Assembly: GCF_036516575.1 (NCBI RefSeq)
Contig: NZ_DATBTY010000036.1
Location: 62,001 to 126,000, forward strand
DNA: 64,000 nt
Direction of reading: 5' to 3'
Source: Cerasibacillus sp036516575
Lineage (GTDB): Bacteria > Bacillota > Bacilli > Bacillales > Amphibacillaceae
Under the pieces are notes generated by a model. That model was not told where the DNA came from and searched no databases. It saw nothing but the letters and a program-made list of their open reading frames with translations. The position numbers were made by a program, and so were the translations under genes. Shown piece after piece: positions 43,821 to 53,268 of the stretch. Every line of letters begins with the position of its first letter. The first letter of the stretch is position 1.

Positions 43821-43943
43821 GCTTTATCAAAAGACTTAACTGCATTCAAGTGTAAATCGTAGAACGAAATTTTGCCGATTTATCACCGTTTTTGAATGAA
43901 TTAGGCCATACTAGAAAGAAGAGAAGTATATTGTGTTTGACGC

Positions 43944-43958
43944 TGATAATCATTATCA
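43944..43958 (+). promoter_or_regulatory. Perfect Fur box ahead of the iron-binding lipoprotein gene
   Basis: TGATAATCATTATCA, identical in core to the box before the nitroreductase. TTGACG just upstream (43938-43943) may be the -35. Confidence 0.92.
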
Positions 43959-44006
43959 GTAGAATGATGATGAGCATATGAAGTTAAAACATAGGAGGAA
44001 ACAGTG

Positions 44007-45089
44007 ATGAAAAAGACACTAAGATATACGATAATCGCTCTATCAGTTGCACTGCTATTATTGATTGCTGCGTGCAGCGGAGATAACGATAACGCTAATC
44101 AAAAAGACGGAACAGATTCAGGTGAAAAAGTAAAAAACGCTGGAGAACTTGTCGTCTATTCTTCACGAAATGAAAAGTTTATGGAACCACTTTTAGATAA
44201 ATTTAAAGAAGATACAGGTATTGAGGTTAAACTGCTTAGTGGTAAAGATGAGATAATAAATAAAATTAAAGAAGAAGGCGAGAATGCCCATGCTGATATA
44301 TTAATTTCAAATGATATCGGTGCATTAGAACATCTTAGACAAAATGGTTTTCTTCAAGGATATGACGCAGAAGGTATAGAATCCATTGAGGAAAAATACC
44401 GCGCCGAAGATAATTCTTGGTATGGATTATCTGCTCGTACACGCGTATTCATGTATAACAAAGATGAGATAACAGAAGATGAGATGCCCAAAACAATGGC
44501 AGAGTTAGCAGATGATAAATGGAAAGATACATTCGCGATAACGCGCGGTGGAAATGGTAGTATGATTGCCCATGTGTCTGCATTACGCAATGAGTGGGGA
44601 GATGACGAAACACTCGAATGGTTAACAAAGGTTAAAGAAAATGCGGCTGTTATTACCGATGGACATGGTGATATTCGCAGAGCTGTCGGTTCTGGCGAGG
44701 TTAAATTTGGCCTTGTTAATAATTATTATTACCATCAACAATTGAATGAGCCAACTGATAATAATGTTGGTGTCATTTATCCAGATCAAGATGAAAAGGA
44801 TATGGGTGCATTTGTAAATGCTGCTGGTGTAGGTTTTATTAATCATGCGCCACATGAAGAGAATGCAAAAGCATTCCTAGATTGGATTATGTTACCTGAG
44901 AATCAACGTGAATTCTCATATGCTTCAATGGAAGTACCGATTAATCCATCTGTTGAAGCAGTAGATGAAGCGAAGAAGATTTCAGATTATAAAGTTTCCG
45001 ATATGCCGTTACGGGATCTAGGAGATGTATGGGAAGATACACGTGCATTAATTGAAAAATCAGGCCTTGACCTAGAAATTGGAAGCTAA
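44007..45089 (+). CDS. Fe(III) ABC transporter substrate-binding lipoprotein (FutA/FbpA-like)
   Basis: A 360-residue exported lipoprotein: signal helix and lipobox LIAACSGD (cysteine about 20), an Asn/Asp/Lys linker, then a type II periplasmic-binding fold beginning AGELVVYSSRNEKFMEPLLDKF, typical of ferric-binding proteins. LVNNYYYHQQL carries the paired tyrosines that bind iron in FbpA/FutA. AGGAGGA selects ATG 44007 (a GTG precedes it). It is followed by the permease gene. Confidence 0.9.
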   Translation: MKKTLRYTIIALSVALLLLIAACSGDNDNANQKDGTDSGEKVKNAGELVVYSSRNEKFMEPLLDKFKEDTGIEVKLLSGKDEIINKIKEEGENAHADILISNDIGALEHLRQNGFLQGYDAEGIESIEEKYRAEDNSWYGLSARTRVFMYNKDEITEDEMPKTMAELADDKWKDTFAITRGGNGSMIAHVSALRNEWGDDETLEWLTKVKENAAVITDGHGDIRRAVGSGEVKFGLVNNYYYHQQLNEPTDNNVGVIYPDQDEKDMGAFVNAAGVGFINHAPHEENAKAFLDWIMLPENQREFSYASMEVPINPSVEAVDEAKKISDYKVSDMPLRDLGDVWEDTRALIEKSGLDLEIGS

Positions 45090-45161
45090 GTGTCGGACTA
45101 GTATTCTGACTTTGCTTCAGGCATAATGGAGTTATAGAGTAAAATATACAGCTAGTTAGAT

Positions 45162-46850
45162 ATGTTGGTGCATGTAGGGATGAATAAACATAAGAGAGAA
45201 CAACAAGATAAATTAATAGATTCTAGACAAGTTGAGGGAGTTTTTCCCTCAGCTTTTTCGCATTTGTCATGGCGCCATTTATGGCGGAAAAATCGTCAAG
45301 CAGGAATTTTACTATTTATTGCTTTAGTAACGGCCTTATTGATGGCTGTTCCATTATTGTATGTCATGATTCGTTCTTTTTTTGCGGGTAAAGAACGGTG
45401 GCTTAAATTATTGGATGGTCGTATTCCTGAATTATTATGGAATACGCTTAGCCTAACGTTTCTCGTGACATTCGTTGCGGTTACAATTGGTGTAACATTA
45501 GCATGGCTTGTACAGCGAACTGATTTACCAGGTCGAAAAACATGGTCATGGATCGTGGCATTACCACTCGTCATTCCACCATATGTTGGTGCGGTAGCTT
45601 ACTTAATTGTTCTAGGGCCGCGTGGCTGGTTACGGGAAGTATGGGAGAAGTCTGCATGGCTTCCTGGAGATTATCCGTTTGATATGTATACGTTTTGGGG
45701 AATCTTTTTCGTATTAACGATGTTCACATATCCGTATGTTTATTTAATTGTTAGTGCGGCAATGAGACGGATGAACCGAAATTATGAAGAAGTTGCTCGT
45801 TCACAAGGGATGAATATGTGGCAAGTTTTTTGGAAAGTAAATATGCCTTTACTTCGCCCGGCGATTGGTGCAGGTGCTATTTTAATTGCGCTTTATGTTG
45901 TGTCAGACTTTGGAGCAATCGCAATGCTTCGGTATATGACATTTACCTCGGCGATATATTATCAAATGGGAAGCTATGACAATTTATCAGCAACCGTATT
46001 AAGTGTTGTGCTTGTCGCATTAACATTAATCATTCTATGGATTGAAGCACGAGTACATCGAAAAGGTGGCTATTCACAATCAGCAACAGGTGCTTATAAT
46101 CGACCTGATCCTGTTCCATTAGGGAAATGGAAATGGGCTGCGATAGGATTTTTAGTTGTTATATTTATTTTAGCGGTTGCATTACCGATTCTCGTATTAA
46201 TTTATTGGTCGATGATCGGCTGGCAAGAGGGAGCGCTTAATAGTAAATTTTGGATGTATGCTTTGAATAGCTTGAAAGTTTCAGGGTTAGCGGCTTTATT
46301 GAGTATGTTACTCGCATTACCAATCGTTTACTTAAAGTCACGCTATCCGTCTGCTCTTTCATCAGGAATTGAGAAACTATCATATTCGGGTTATGCCTTA
46401 CCAGGTGTAATCGTCGCTCTAGGAATCATTTTTGTATTTAATGAAACGCCACTATATAATTCATTTTTATTAATCGTAATTGCTTTTGTCATTCGGTTTT
46501 TACCACAAGCGATGCAGGCACAAGAAGCATCACTTAGTTTAATTTCGCCACGAATTGATGAAGCAGCGCGAAGTTTAGGTTCCCCCCCATGGAAGGTCAT
46601 GTTTCGTGTTATTCTTCCAACTATTTGGCCAGGTATTTTAGCGGGTGGTGCGCTCGTCTTCGTCAGTTCGATTAAGGAACTTCCGGCAACACTCTTACTG
46701 CGTCCACCTGGATACGATACAATGGCCGTTCGTATTTGGGTAGAGGCGAGTGAAGCACTGTATCACTTAGCTGCACCACCGGCTTTGCTTATTATCATTA
46801 TTTCAGCTCTACCTCTAAGATATATGTTGAATCGTCAAGGAAAAAGGTAG
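45162..46850 (+). CDS. Fe(III) ABC transporter permease, two fused domains (FbpB-like)
   Basis: A 562-residue permease with about 12 helices made of two BPD_transp_1 halves. Each has an EAA-type loop: EEVARSQGMNMWQVFWKVNMPLL near residue 210 and DEAARSLGSPPWKVMFRVILP near residue 470. It forms the channel for the binding protein and FbpC-like ATPase in this region. The start is uncertain: the ATG at 45162 has no good ribosome site, and ATG 45180 after GTAGGG is an alternative. Confidence 0.88.
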   Translation: MLVHVGMNKHKREQQDKLIDSRQVEGVFPSAFSHLSWRHLWRKNRQAGILLFIALVTALLMAVPLLYVMIRSFFAGKERWLKLLDGRIPELLWNTLSLTFLVTFVAVTIGVTLAWLVQRTDLPGRKTWSWIVALPLVIPPYVGAVAYLIVLGPRGWLREVWEKSAWLPGDYPFDMYTFWGIFFVLTMFTYPYVYLIVSAAMRRMNRNYEEVARSQGMNMWQVFWKVNMPLLRPAIGAGAILIALYVVSDFGAIAMLRYMTFTSAIYYQMGSYDNLSATVLSVVLVALTLIILWIEARVHRKGGYSQSATGAYNRPDPVPLGKWKWAAIGFLVVIFILAVALPILVLIYWSMIGWQEGALNSKFWMYALNSLKVSGLAALLSMLLALPIVYLKSRYPSALSSGIEKLSYSGYALPGVIVALGIIFVFNETPLYNSFLLIVIAFVIRFLPQAMQAQEASLSLISPRIDEAARSLGSPPWKVMFRVILPTIWPGILAGGALVFVSSIKELPATLLLRPPGYDTMAVRIWVEASEALYHLAAPPALLIIIISALPLRYMLNRQGKR

Positions 46851-46855
46851 GATGA

Positions 46856-46896
46856 ACCGATTACTTTCACAAATAAGGGAGGGTAATCGGTGTTTT
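46856..46896 (+). terminator. Terminator of the iron permease gene
   Basis: ACCGATTAC pairs with GTAATCGGT across an 18-base loop and is followed by GTTTTCTT. Confidence 0.65.
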
Positions 46897-47015
46897 CTTG
46901 TATGTTTTTTAATTTGTATATTTTTTTGGTATCATGTAGTTACGAAACAGATGGTGCCAAAGTTTTTAAGATGCGAATCAACCTTTTTTCAAATATGTGT
47001 GTAGGAAGTGAAAAA

Positions 47016-48065
47016 ATGTCAGAATCCGGAATTAATAAACGAAAAACAGAGCATATTCGCCTTTGTTTAACCGATCAAGTTGAAGGTGTAAATAAGTCAA
47101 CAGGGTTAGAGGGCATTTCATTTATTCATAATGCATTACCAGAAATTAATTTTAATGACATTGAAATCGATTCGACCTTTTTAGGAAAGCAAATAAAGAC
47201 ACCATTTTTAGTCAGCTCGATGACTGGAGGGTCAAAATTAGCTGCTCGGATCAATCAGAATCTTGCTATAGCAGCAGAAGAACGCGGTTGGGCGATTGCT
47301 TTAGGTTCAACTAGAGCTTTACTCGAAAGTGAAGCTTATCAAGATTCATTTCTTATTCGAAAGCAAGCCCCACATGCCCCTCTTATAGCTAATTTAGGAG
47401 CTGTGCAACTGAATTATGGATACGGTATAGACGAGGCGAAACGCATCGTTGATATGACCGAAGCAGACTCATTAGTCCTGCATTTAAATCCATTACAAGA
47501 GGTCTTTCAGGATGAAGGCGATATTAACTTTGAACGGCTATTACCAAAAATTGAATCTATATGTAAGGAATTACATGTTCCTGTCGGGGTTAAAGAAGTG
47601 GGATTCGGTATTGATGGGCTACTGGCGAAGCAATTAGCAGATGTTGGTATTGCTTATATCGATGTTGCTGGAGCTGGAGGAACATCTTGGAGTCAAGTGG
47701 AAAAACTTCGCTCCAAAGATCCTTTACGAAAAGCAGCAGCTGAAGCATTTAATCAATGGGGTATTCCGACGAAAGATTGTATTGTATCTGTCCGTAGCCA
47801 ATTACCAGATATTCCAATTGTTGCAAGTGGTGGGATGAAAACAGGACATGATGCAGCGAAAGCATTGACAATAGGTGCCGATATCATTGGTTTCGCCCGT
47901 ACTTTACTACAAGCGGCTACAGAATCAGTTGAATCCGTATTACAAGTGATGGAGCAAATTGAATTAGAATTAAGAATTACGATGTTCGGTATCGGAGCGA
48001 AGAATTTAACTGAACTGAAGCAGACGAATCGTGTTGAAATTATGGGTAAATCACTTATGGAATAA
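47016..48065 (+). CDS. fni: Type 2 isopentenyl-diphosphate delta-isomerase
   Basis: A 349-residue FMN- and NADPH-dependent isomerase of IPP and DMAPP. Landmarks are NKRKTEHIRLCL, FLVSSMTGGS (flavin binding), ALGSTRALLE, VGVKEVGFGID, DVAGAGGTSW and VASGGMKTGHDAAKAL. TAGGAAGTG selects ATG 47016; a longer frame from GTG 46890 sits in the preceding terminator and adds an unrelated hydrophobic extension. No mevalonate genes are near, so it serves an MEP-pathway cell in balancing isoprenoids. Confidence 0.93.
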   Translation: MSESGINKRKTEHIRLCLTDQVEGVNKSTGLEGISFIHNALPEINFNDIEIDSTFLGKQIKTPFLVSSMTGGSKLAARINQNLAIAAEERGWAIALGSTRALLESEAYQDSFLIRKQAPHAPLIANLGAVQLNYGYGIDEAKRIVDMTEADSLVLHLNPLQEVFQDEGDINFERLLPKIESICKELHVPVGVKEVGFGIDGLLAKQLADVGIAYIDVAGAGGTSWSQVEKLRSKDPLRKAAAEAFNQWGIPTKDCIVSVRSQLPDIPIVASGGMKTGHDAAKALTIGADIIGFARTLLQAATESVESVLQVMEQIELELRITMFGIGAKNLTELKQTNRVEIMGKSLME

Positions 48066-48073
48066 TAATTTAG

Positions 48074-48112
48074 CTCTCATAAGTCTAAATAGTGACTTAT
48101 GAGAGTTTTTTT
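48074..48112 (+). terminator. Terminator of fni
   Basis: CTCTCATAAGTC pairs with GACTTATGAGAG, then TTTTTTT. Confidence 0.92.
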
Positions 48113-48291
48113 AATATGTATGAATCATTCGTAACTGTATAGATTATTATTGATAGTCATATGGAAAACGTTTTTCCTATATCAATAGTGTAAAATTGGT
48201 AGATTAAGATTCATCACATTTTGTAAGCACAATTATATAAAATGACGCTCCTCTATGCTAAAATACATGAAAGATAAGAGGTGGTGACATG

Positions 48292-49023
48292 ATGAAAATA
48301 GAAGTTTGGTCAGATTTCGCTTGTCCATTCTGTTATATAGGGAAACGTCGGTTGGAAATGGCACTCGATGACTTCGAATTCAAAGACGAGATTACGATTG
48401 AATTCAAAAGTTACGAATTAGATCCTTTGGCCAAACCAATCCGAAACAAGAAATATTATGAGTTGTTAGTCAATAAATATGGTATGACTGTCGAACAGGC
48501 AAAACAATCTGTTCAGCAATTGGTCCAACAAGCAAAAGAAGCAGGCTTAGAGTATCGGGTTGATTCTATTCAACATGGAAATACATTTGATGCTCATCGC
48601 CTCGTTAAATATGCTGAGAAGAAAGCAAAGGGCAAGGAAATGGCTGAACGCCTATTTGCTGCTTATTTCACAGAATCAAAGCAAATAAGTGACCACCATG
48701 TTTTAAAAGAATTGGCATGCGAAATCGGCTTAGACGCTGAAGAAGTATTGACTATGCTTGAATCAAGCAAACATTCAAAGTATGTTCGTGAAGAAGAAGC
48801 TGTTGCCCGTGAAATTGGGGTACAAGGCGTACCATTTTTTGTATTTGACGAAAAATACGCTGTTTCAGGTGCACAGCCAACTCAGGTATTTAAAGAAGTA
48901 TTAGAAGAGGTATGGAGAAGACACAATCGTAAGTCTTCACTAGAAACAATCACACCAAATCATTCTGAGACAAGTTATTGTACGGATGAAGGCTGTGTTG
49001 TCGAAAGAAAAGAAGACGAATAA
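48292..49023 (+). CDS. DsbA-family oxidoreductase (FrnE-like)
   Basis: A 243-residue thioredoxin-fold protein with the active site FACPFCYIGKRRLE (CPFC at residues about 11-14) and the FrnE-type signature GVQGVPFFVFDEKYAVSGAQP. A second Cys cluster lies at the C-terminus (SYCTDEGCVVERKE). No signal peptide, so it is cytosolic. AGAGGTGG favours ATG 48292 over the adjacent 48289. Ends before a terminator. Confidence 0.9.
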   Translation: MKIEVWSDFACPFCYIGKRRLEMALDDFEFKDEITIEFKSYELDPLAKPIRNKKYYELLVNKYGMTVEQAKQSVQQLVQQAKEAGLEYRVDSIQHGNTFDAHRLVKYAEKKAKGKEMAERLFAAYFTESKQISDHHVLKELACEIGLDAEEVLTMLESSKHSKYVREEEAVAREIGVQGVPFFVFDEKYAVSGAQPTQVFKEVLEEVWRRHNRKSSLETITPNHSETSYCTDEGCVVERKEDE

Positions 49024-49052
49024 AAAGAGTCGGCTATATGCCGGCTTTTTTT
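49023..49052 (+). terminator. Terminator of the DsbA-family gene
   Basis: AGTCGGC pairs with GCCGGCT (one G-U pair), then TTTTTTT. Confidence 0.85.
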
Positions 49053-49133
49053 ATTCTCAAATCGTTCTCATTAATAAATTTTGAACAAAATGTGACGGCG
49101 ACTACAAATTTAAAGCAATTTTCATGAAAACGG

Positions 49134-49198
49134 TTGACGAAATAATTGACTATGCTATAATCAATTTAGCCACTAATTGAGAATGACTCTCATTATCA
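49134..49198 (+). promoter_or_regulatory. Promoter and overlapping Fur boxes ahead of yclN
   Basis: TTGACG (49134-49139), 16-base spacer, TATAAT (49156-49161). Two overlapping 15-mers, TGAGAATGACTCTCA (49178-49192) and TGACTCTCATTATCA (49184-49198), lie just after the start site and match the Fur consensus. Confidence 0.85.
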
Positions 49199-49273
49199 AT
49201 AGATTAGACATACTTTAAACGGTTGTCGATTAAGAAGAATCAGAAAACTTCCTACAGAGCAAGAAGGGATACT

Positions 49274-50227
49274 TTGAAACTACGTTATTTAATCATATCA
49301 CTCATCGTTTTATCAATTACATCGCTATTTGTTGGTGTATCTGATTTGTCATTGAAAGATATATTTTCACTGACAGCAGATCAAAGAGATATTTTATGGC
49401 ATAGTCGTATCCCGCGCTTGATTAGTATTTTAATAGCTGGGATGAGCATGAGTATCGTCGGTTTAATTATGCAACAGTTAAGTCGTAACCGCTTTGTTTC
49501 ACCGACAACAGCGGGAACACTTGATTCAGCAAAACTAGGCATACTCGTTGCTATGTTAATGTTTACATCAGCAAGCCCATTAGTAAAAATGTCGATTGCT
49601 TTCTTATTTGCATTAGCAGGGACGTTTATCTTTATGAAACTACTTGAGAAAATCAAGTTTAAAGATACGATTTTCATCCCGCTTGTAGGATTAATGTTTG
49701 GGAACATAATTAGTTCAATGGCGACGTTCATCGCTTATAAAAATAATCTCATTCAGAATATAAGTTCCTGGATGTTAGGTGATTTCTCAATGATTATGAG
49801 TGGCAAATATGAATTAATGTTTATTAGTATCCCGATTTTAGCTTTAGCCTTTTTGTTTGCTAATAAATTTACCATCGCAGGTATGGGAGAAGATTTCGCT
49901 AAGAATTTAGGATTAAACTATCGTCAAGTTGTCAATCTAGGTTTAATGATTGTTGCTCTTGTTACAGCATCTGTTGTTTTAACAGTTGGCGTCATTCCAT
50001 TTTTAGGATTAATCATTCCAAATATCGTAACAATCTATCAAGGCGATCATTTGAAAAAAAGTCTCACACATACAGCGGTTTTAGGTGCGGTATTTGTACT
50101 CGTTTGTGATATTATAGGCAGAATCGTTATTTATCCATATGAAATACCTATTAGCCTAACAGTAGGTGTCATAGGAAGTGCGATGTTCCTTTATCTGTTA
50201 CTAAGGAGAAAGAAATATGGCTTATAA
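49274..50227 (+). CDS. yclN: Iron-siderophore ABC transporter permease (YclN-like)
   Basis: A 317-residue FecCD-family permease with nine to ten helices (AGMSMSIVGLIMQQLSRNRFVSPTTAGTLDSAKLG, read in two parts, is typical). With YclO, YclP and YclQ it would import petrobactin-type siderophores. GAAGGGA precedes a TTG at 49274, giving MKLRYLIISLIVLS as in YclN homologues; a longer frame from TTG 49223 lacks a ribosome site. Its stop overlaps yclO by 11 bases. Confidence 0.9.
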   Translation: MKLRYLIISLIVLSITSLFVGVSDLSLKDIFSLTADQRDILWHSRIPRLISILIAGMSMSIVGLIMQQLSRNRFVSPTTAGTLDSAKLGILVAMLMFTSASPLVKMSIAFLFALAGTFIFMKLLEKIKFKDTIFIPLVGLMFGNIISSMATFIAYKNNLIQNISSWMLGDFSMIMSGKYELMFISIPILALAFLFANKFTIAGMGEDFAKNLGLNYRQVVNLGLMIVALVTASVVLTVGVIPFLGLIIPNIVTIYQGDHLKKSLTHTAVLGAVFVLVCDIIGRIVIYPYEIPISLTVGVIGSAMFLYLLLRRKKYGL

Positions 50228-51167
50228 AAAGAAAACAGTCATCTTATTCCTTGTTGCTTTACTATTGACATGTTTATATATTTTTTACGGCTTATCTGGA
50301 AATATCGACTACATCTTACCGCGACGGATTGTTAAAGTGATAGCCGTCATTATCTCAGGTGGGGCAATTGCTTTTGCGACAACGATTTTTATGACGATAA
50401 CGAATAACCGAATATTAACACCAAGTGTCATGGGGTTAGACTCATTATACTTACTTGTGCAAACAGTCATGATTTATTTATTTGGATCTCATTCACTTGT
50501 CATGATGAACAGTAATATTAATTATGTAATATCTATTATAGCGATGGTCCTATTCTCACTCATACTTTATCGGATTTTATTTAGAGGTGAGGATAGTAAT
50601 GTCTATTTTCTGTTATTAATAGGGCTTATATTAGGAACGTTTTTTAATAGTGCAACATCATTTATGCAAGTATTAATTGATCCGAATGAATTTATGATTG
50701 CTCAAGATAAAATGTTTGCTAGTATAAACAACGTCAATACGAATCTTGTCTACTTATCTGTAGTACTTATTTTTCTTGTCATGCTTTACTTTTGGCGCTA
50801 TGCCAAATATTTAGATGTACTCGCTTTAGGGAAGGATTTATCGATTAATTTAGGTGTTCCATATAACGATGTTGTTAAACACTTATTAGTCATTGTTGCC
50901 ATCATGATTTCTATAGCGACAGCTTTAACTGGTCCAATGACATTTTTAGGATTGTTAGTGGTAAACTTGGCCTATGAATTTTTAAAAACATTCCGACATA
51001 AGTATATTATTATGGGATCAGCATTAATCAGTATTATTGCTCTAATTGGTGGGCAGTTAATTGTGGAGAAGATTTTTGTGTTCCAGACCCCGATAAGCGT
51101 CATCATTAACTTTATTGGTGGTATTTACTTCATCTATTTATTGTTAAAGGAGAATCGATCATGGTAA
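50217..51167 (+). CDS. yclO: Iron-siderophore ABC transporter permease (YclO-like)
   Basis: A 316-residue FecCD-family permease, the second subunit of the heterodimeric channel. It has about nine helices and the coupling segment ALGKDLSINLGVPYNDVVKHLLV that contacts the ATPase. AAGGAGA precedes the ATG inside the end of yclN, and it overlaps yclP by seven bases, so the three are translationally coupled. Confidence 0.92.
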   Translation: MAYKKKTVILFLVALLLTCLYIFYGLSGNIDYILPRRIVKVIAVIISGGAIAFATTIFMTITNNRILTPSVMGLDSLYLLVQTVMIYLFGSHSLVMMNSNINYVISIIAMVLFSLILYRILFRGEDSNVYFLLLIGLILGTFFNSATSFMQVLIDPNEFMIAQDKMFASINNVNTNLVYLSVVLIFLVMLYFWRYAKYLDVLALGKDLSINLGVPYNDVVKHLLVIVAIMISIATALTGPMTFLGLLVVNLAYEFLKTFRHKYIIMGSALISIIALIGGQLIVEKIFVFQTPISVIINFIGGIYFIYLLLKENRSW

Positions 51168-51916
51168 AGGTAGAACGTCTATCAAAATCGTATCACGATA
51201 AAAAAGTCATCGATGATGTGTCTTTAACGATTGAAAAAGGCACGATTACATCTTTTATTGGTCCGAATGGAGCAGGTAAGAGTACATTGATGTCAATGAT
51301 TACACGCTTAATTGCTCAAGATGAAGGTCTGATCGCAATTGATGGAGAAAATATTGATAAGGTCAAAAATAACGACCTTGCAAAGAAGATTTCAATCTTA
51401 AAGCAGTCTAATTCCATCCAATTAAAATTAACTGTTCGTGAGCTCGTTTCCTTTGGACGCTTTCCTTATTCCAAAGGACGATTGAAAAAGGATGATTGGG
51501 AAATCGTTGATCAAGCTATTAGATATATGGAATTGGAAGAGATTCAAAATAAATACTTAGATGAATTAAGTGGAGGGCAGCGCCAAAGAGCCCATATTGC
51601 CATGGTAATCGCTCAAGACACAGAATATATTATGCTTGATGAACCACTGAATAACTTAGATATGCGTCATTCTGTGCAAATTATGAAGATTCTTCGCCAA
51701 CTTGTCGATGAACTTGATAAGACGGTCGTTATCGTTATCCACGATATTAACTTTGCTTCATGTTATTCCGATCATATTGTTGCACTTAAAGATGGCAAAA
51801 TTGTCAAACAAGGTCAAGCATGTGATGTTATTGACAGCTGTGTATTAAAAGAAATCTATGAAATGGATATTGATATTAAAGAGGTAAATAATCAACGAAT
51901 TTGTGTTTATTTTTGA
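51161..51916 (+). CDS. yclP: Iron-siderophore ABC transporter ATPase (YclP-like)
   Basis: A 251-residue ATPase with Walker A GPNGAGKST, signature LSGGQRQRAHIAMVIAQD and Walker B YIMLDEPLNNLDMRHSVQIM. It energises the YclNO channel. AAAGGAG precedes the ATG within yclO. A stable hairpin, not a classic terminator, separates it from yclQ. Confidence 0.93.
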   Translation: MVKVERLSKSYHDKKVIDDVSLTIEKGTITSFIGPNGAGKSTLMSMITRLIAQDEGLIAIDGENIDKVKNNDLAKKISILKQSNSIQLKLTVRELVSFGRFPYSKGRLKKDDWEIVDQAIRYMELEEIQNKYLDELSGGQRQRAHIAMVIAQDTEYIMLDEPLNNLDMRHSVQIMKILRQLVDELDKTVVIVIHDINFASCYSDHIVALKDGKIVKQGQACDVIDSCVLKEIYEMDIDIKEVNNQRICVYF

Positions 51917-51962
51917 TCACTAATGTTGCACAGGATGCGGAGAGCCATTATTAATAAAAATA

Positions 51963-52003
51963 AAAAAAGACCTCTGTACGATCATAAGATAAATCGTACA
52001 GAG
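51963..52003. terminator. Hairpin between yclP and yclQ
   Basis: CCTCTGTACGAT and ATCGTACAGAGG form a 12-bp stem. The A-tract lies on its left and no T-tract on its right, so it is a terminator only for leftward transcripts; for the operon it would act as an mRNA processing or stability element. Confidence 0.6.
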
Positions 52004-52151
52004 GCACGTCGATACATTAAGTTTACCTTAGAATGTCCATGAAGTAAACCATAAAGAAGGGGGAGCCATTTTTATTAATATGGCTATCCAACAGTAAACG
52101 GCAACATTAGTGACAGAAAATAAATGAAGTGAAAAGAGGAGTCAAGTCGTC

Positions 52152-53102
52152 ATGAGAAAATATATCACGATTTTAATCATCGCATTATTAGCTTTCACAT
52201 TGGGAGCTTGTGGAGATAGTAAAGATAAACAAGAAGATAAAACAGCTACCAAATCCGAAGACACAAAGATGACAATTGAACACCAACTAGGTAAAGCCGA
52301 TGTGCCAAAAAACCCGAAAAACGTTGTCGTATTTGATTATGGTATTTTAGACACTTTAGATAAACTTGGTATTGATGTAGCAGGTGTCGCACAAAGCAGT
52401 GTCATTCCGAAGTATTTAGATAAATATACAAGTGATGACTATGCGAATATCGGTAGTTTAAAAGAGCCTGATTTTGATAAAATCAGTGAAATTAATCCGG
52501 ATGTAATCTTTATTTCTTCACGTCAAACAGACGTTTATGAAGAATTAAATAAAATTGCACCAACTGTCTATTTAGGTGTTGAACCAGACCGTTACATGGA
52601 GTCATTTAAAGAGAATATGAATGTCATTGCAAAAATCTTTGATAATCAAGATGAAGTTGATGAGGCAGTTACAGCGATTGAAGAGCATGCTGAGACATTA
52701 AAAGAGAAAGTAAAATCACAAGAAGAAAAAGCACTTATCGTTTTATCAAACGATGATCAAATTAGCGCATATGGATCAAAATCAAGATTCGGTCTAATCC
52801 ATGATGAATTTGGTGTTAAAGCAGTCGATGAAAATATTGAGGCTTCAACACACGGCATGACTGTGTCATTTGAATACGTTGTTGAACATGATCCAGATAT
52901 TCTATATGTAGTTGACCGTAGTGCTGTCGTTGGCGGCGAATCATCTGCAAAACAAGTTGTTGAAAATAAACTTGTTCAAAAGACAAAAGCATATAAAAAC
53001 GACCGCATTGTCTATCTTGACCCAGAAATTTGGTACTTATCTGGTGGCGGACTCGTTTCTGTCGAGAAAATGATTTCAGAAATAGAAGCAAGTATTAAGT
53101 AA
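52152..53102 (+). CDS. yclQ: Siderophore-binding lipoprotein (YclQ-like)
   Basis: A 316-residue lipoprotein: signal helix and lipobox TLGACGDS (cysteine about 20), then a class III binding fold starting HQLGKADVPKNPKNVVVFDYG. The IGSLKEPDFDKISEINPDVIFIS segment is typical of petrobactin/catecholate binding proteins. AGAGGAG precedes the ATG. Fourth part of the YclNOPQ system; the long gap and hairpin allow it to be expressed differently from the membrane subunits. Confidence 0.9.
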   Translation: MRKYITILIIALLAFTLGACGDSKDKQEDKTATKSEDTKMTIEHQLGKADVPKNPKNVVVFDYGILDTLDKLGIDVAGVAQSSVIPKYLDKYTSDDYANIGSLKEPDFDKISEINPDVIFISSRQTDVYEELNKIAPTVYLGVEPDRYMESFKENMNVIAKIFDNQDEVDEAVTAIEEHAETLKEKVKSQEEKALIVLSNDDQISAYGSKSRFGLIHDEFGVKAVDENIEASTHGMTVSFEYVVEHDPDILYVVDRSAVVGGESSAKQVVENKLVQKTKAYKNDRIVYLDPEIWYLSGGGLVSVEKMISEIEASIK

Positions 53103-53128
53103 AAAAATACCCCCCTTTTTTAATATAG

Positions 53129-53155
53129 AAAAGCTCCCTTTTTAGGGGGCTTTTT
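53129..53155 (+). terminator. Terminator of yclQ
   Basis: AAAAGCTCCCT pairs with AGGGGGCTTTTT. Confidence 0.88.
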
Positions 53156-53268
53156 ACGTGTAGGAATTTGGAAAGAAATGCCTAGGTCTGTGAATACCCA
53201 TAAGTTGACTTGTGTTCAATTCCTATGTTTCAATAAAGGTATTATAGAATGAAACGAGGCTTTAATGA

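Noticed and set aside
46890..47015. N-terminal extension of fni with a lipobox-like LVSC
   Set aside because: A GGGAGGG precedes the GTG, but that stretch belongs to a terminator stem; the extension is unlike any isomerase, and ATG 47016 has its own ribosome site.
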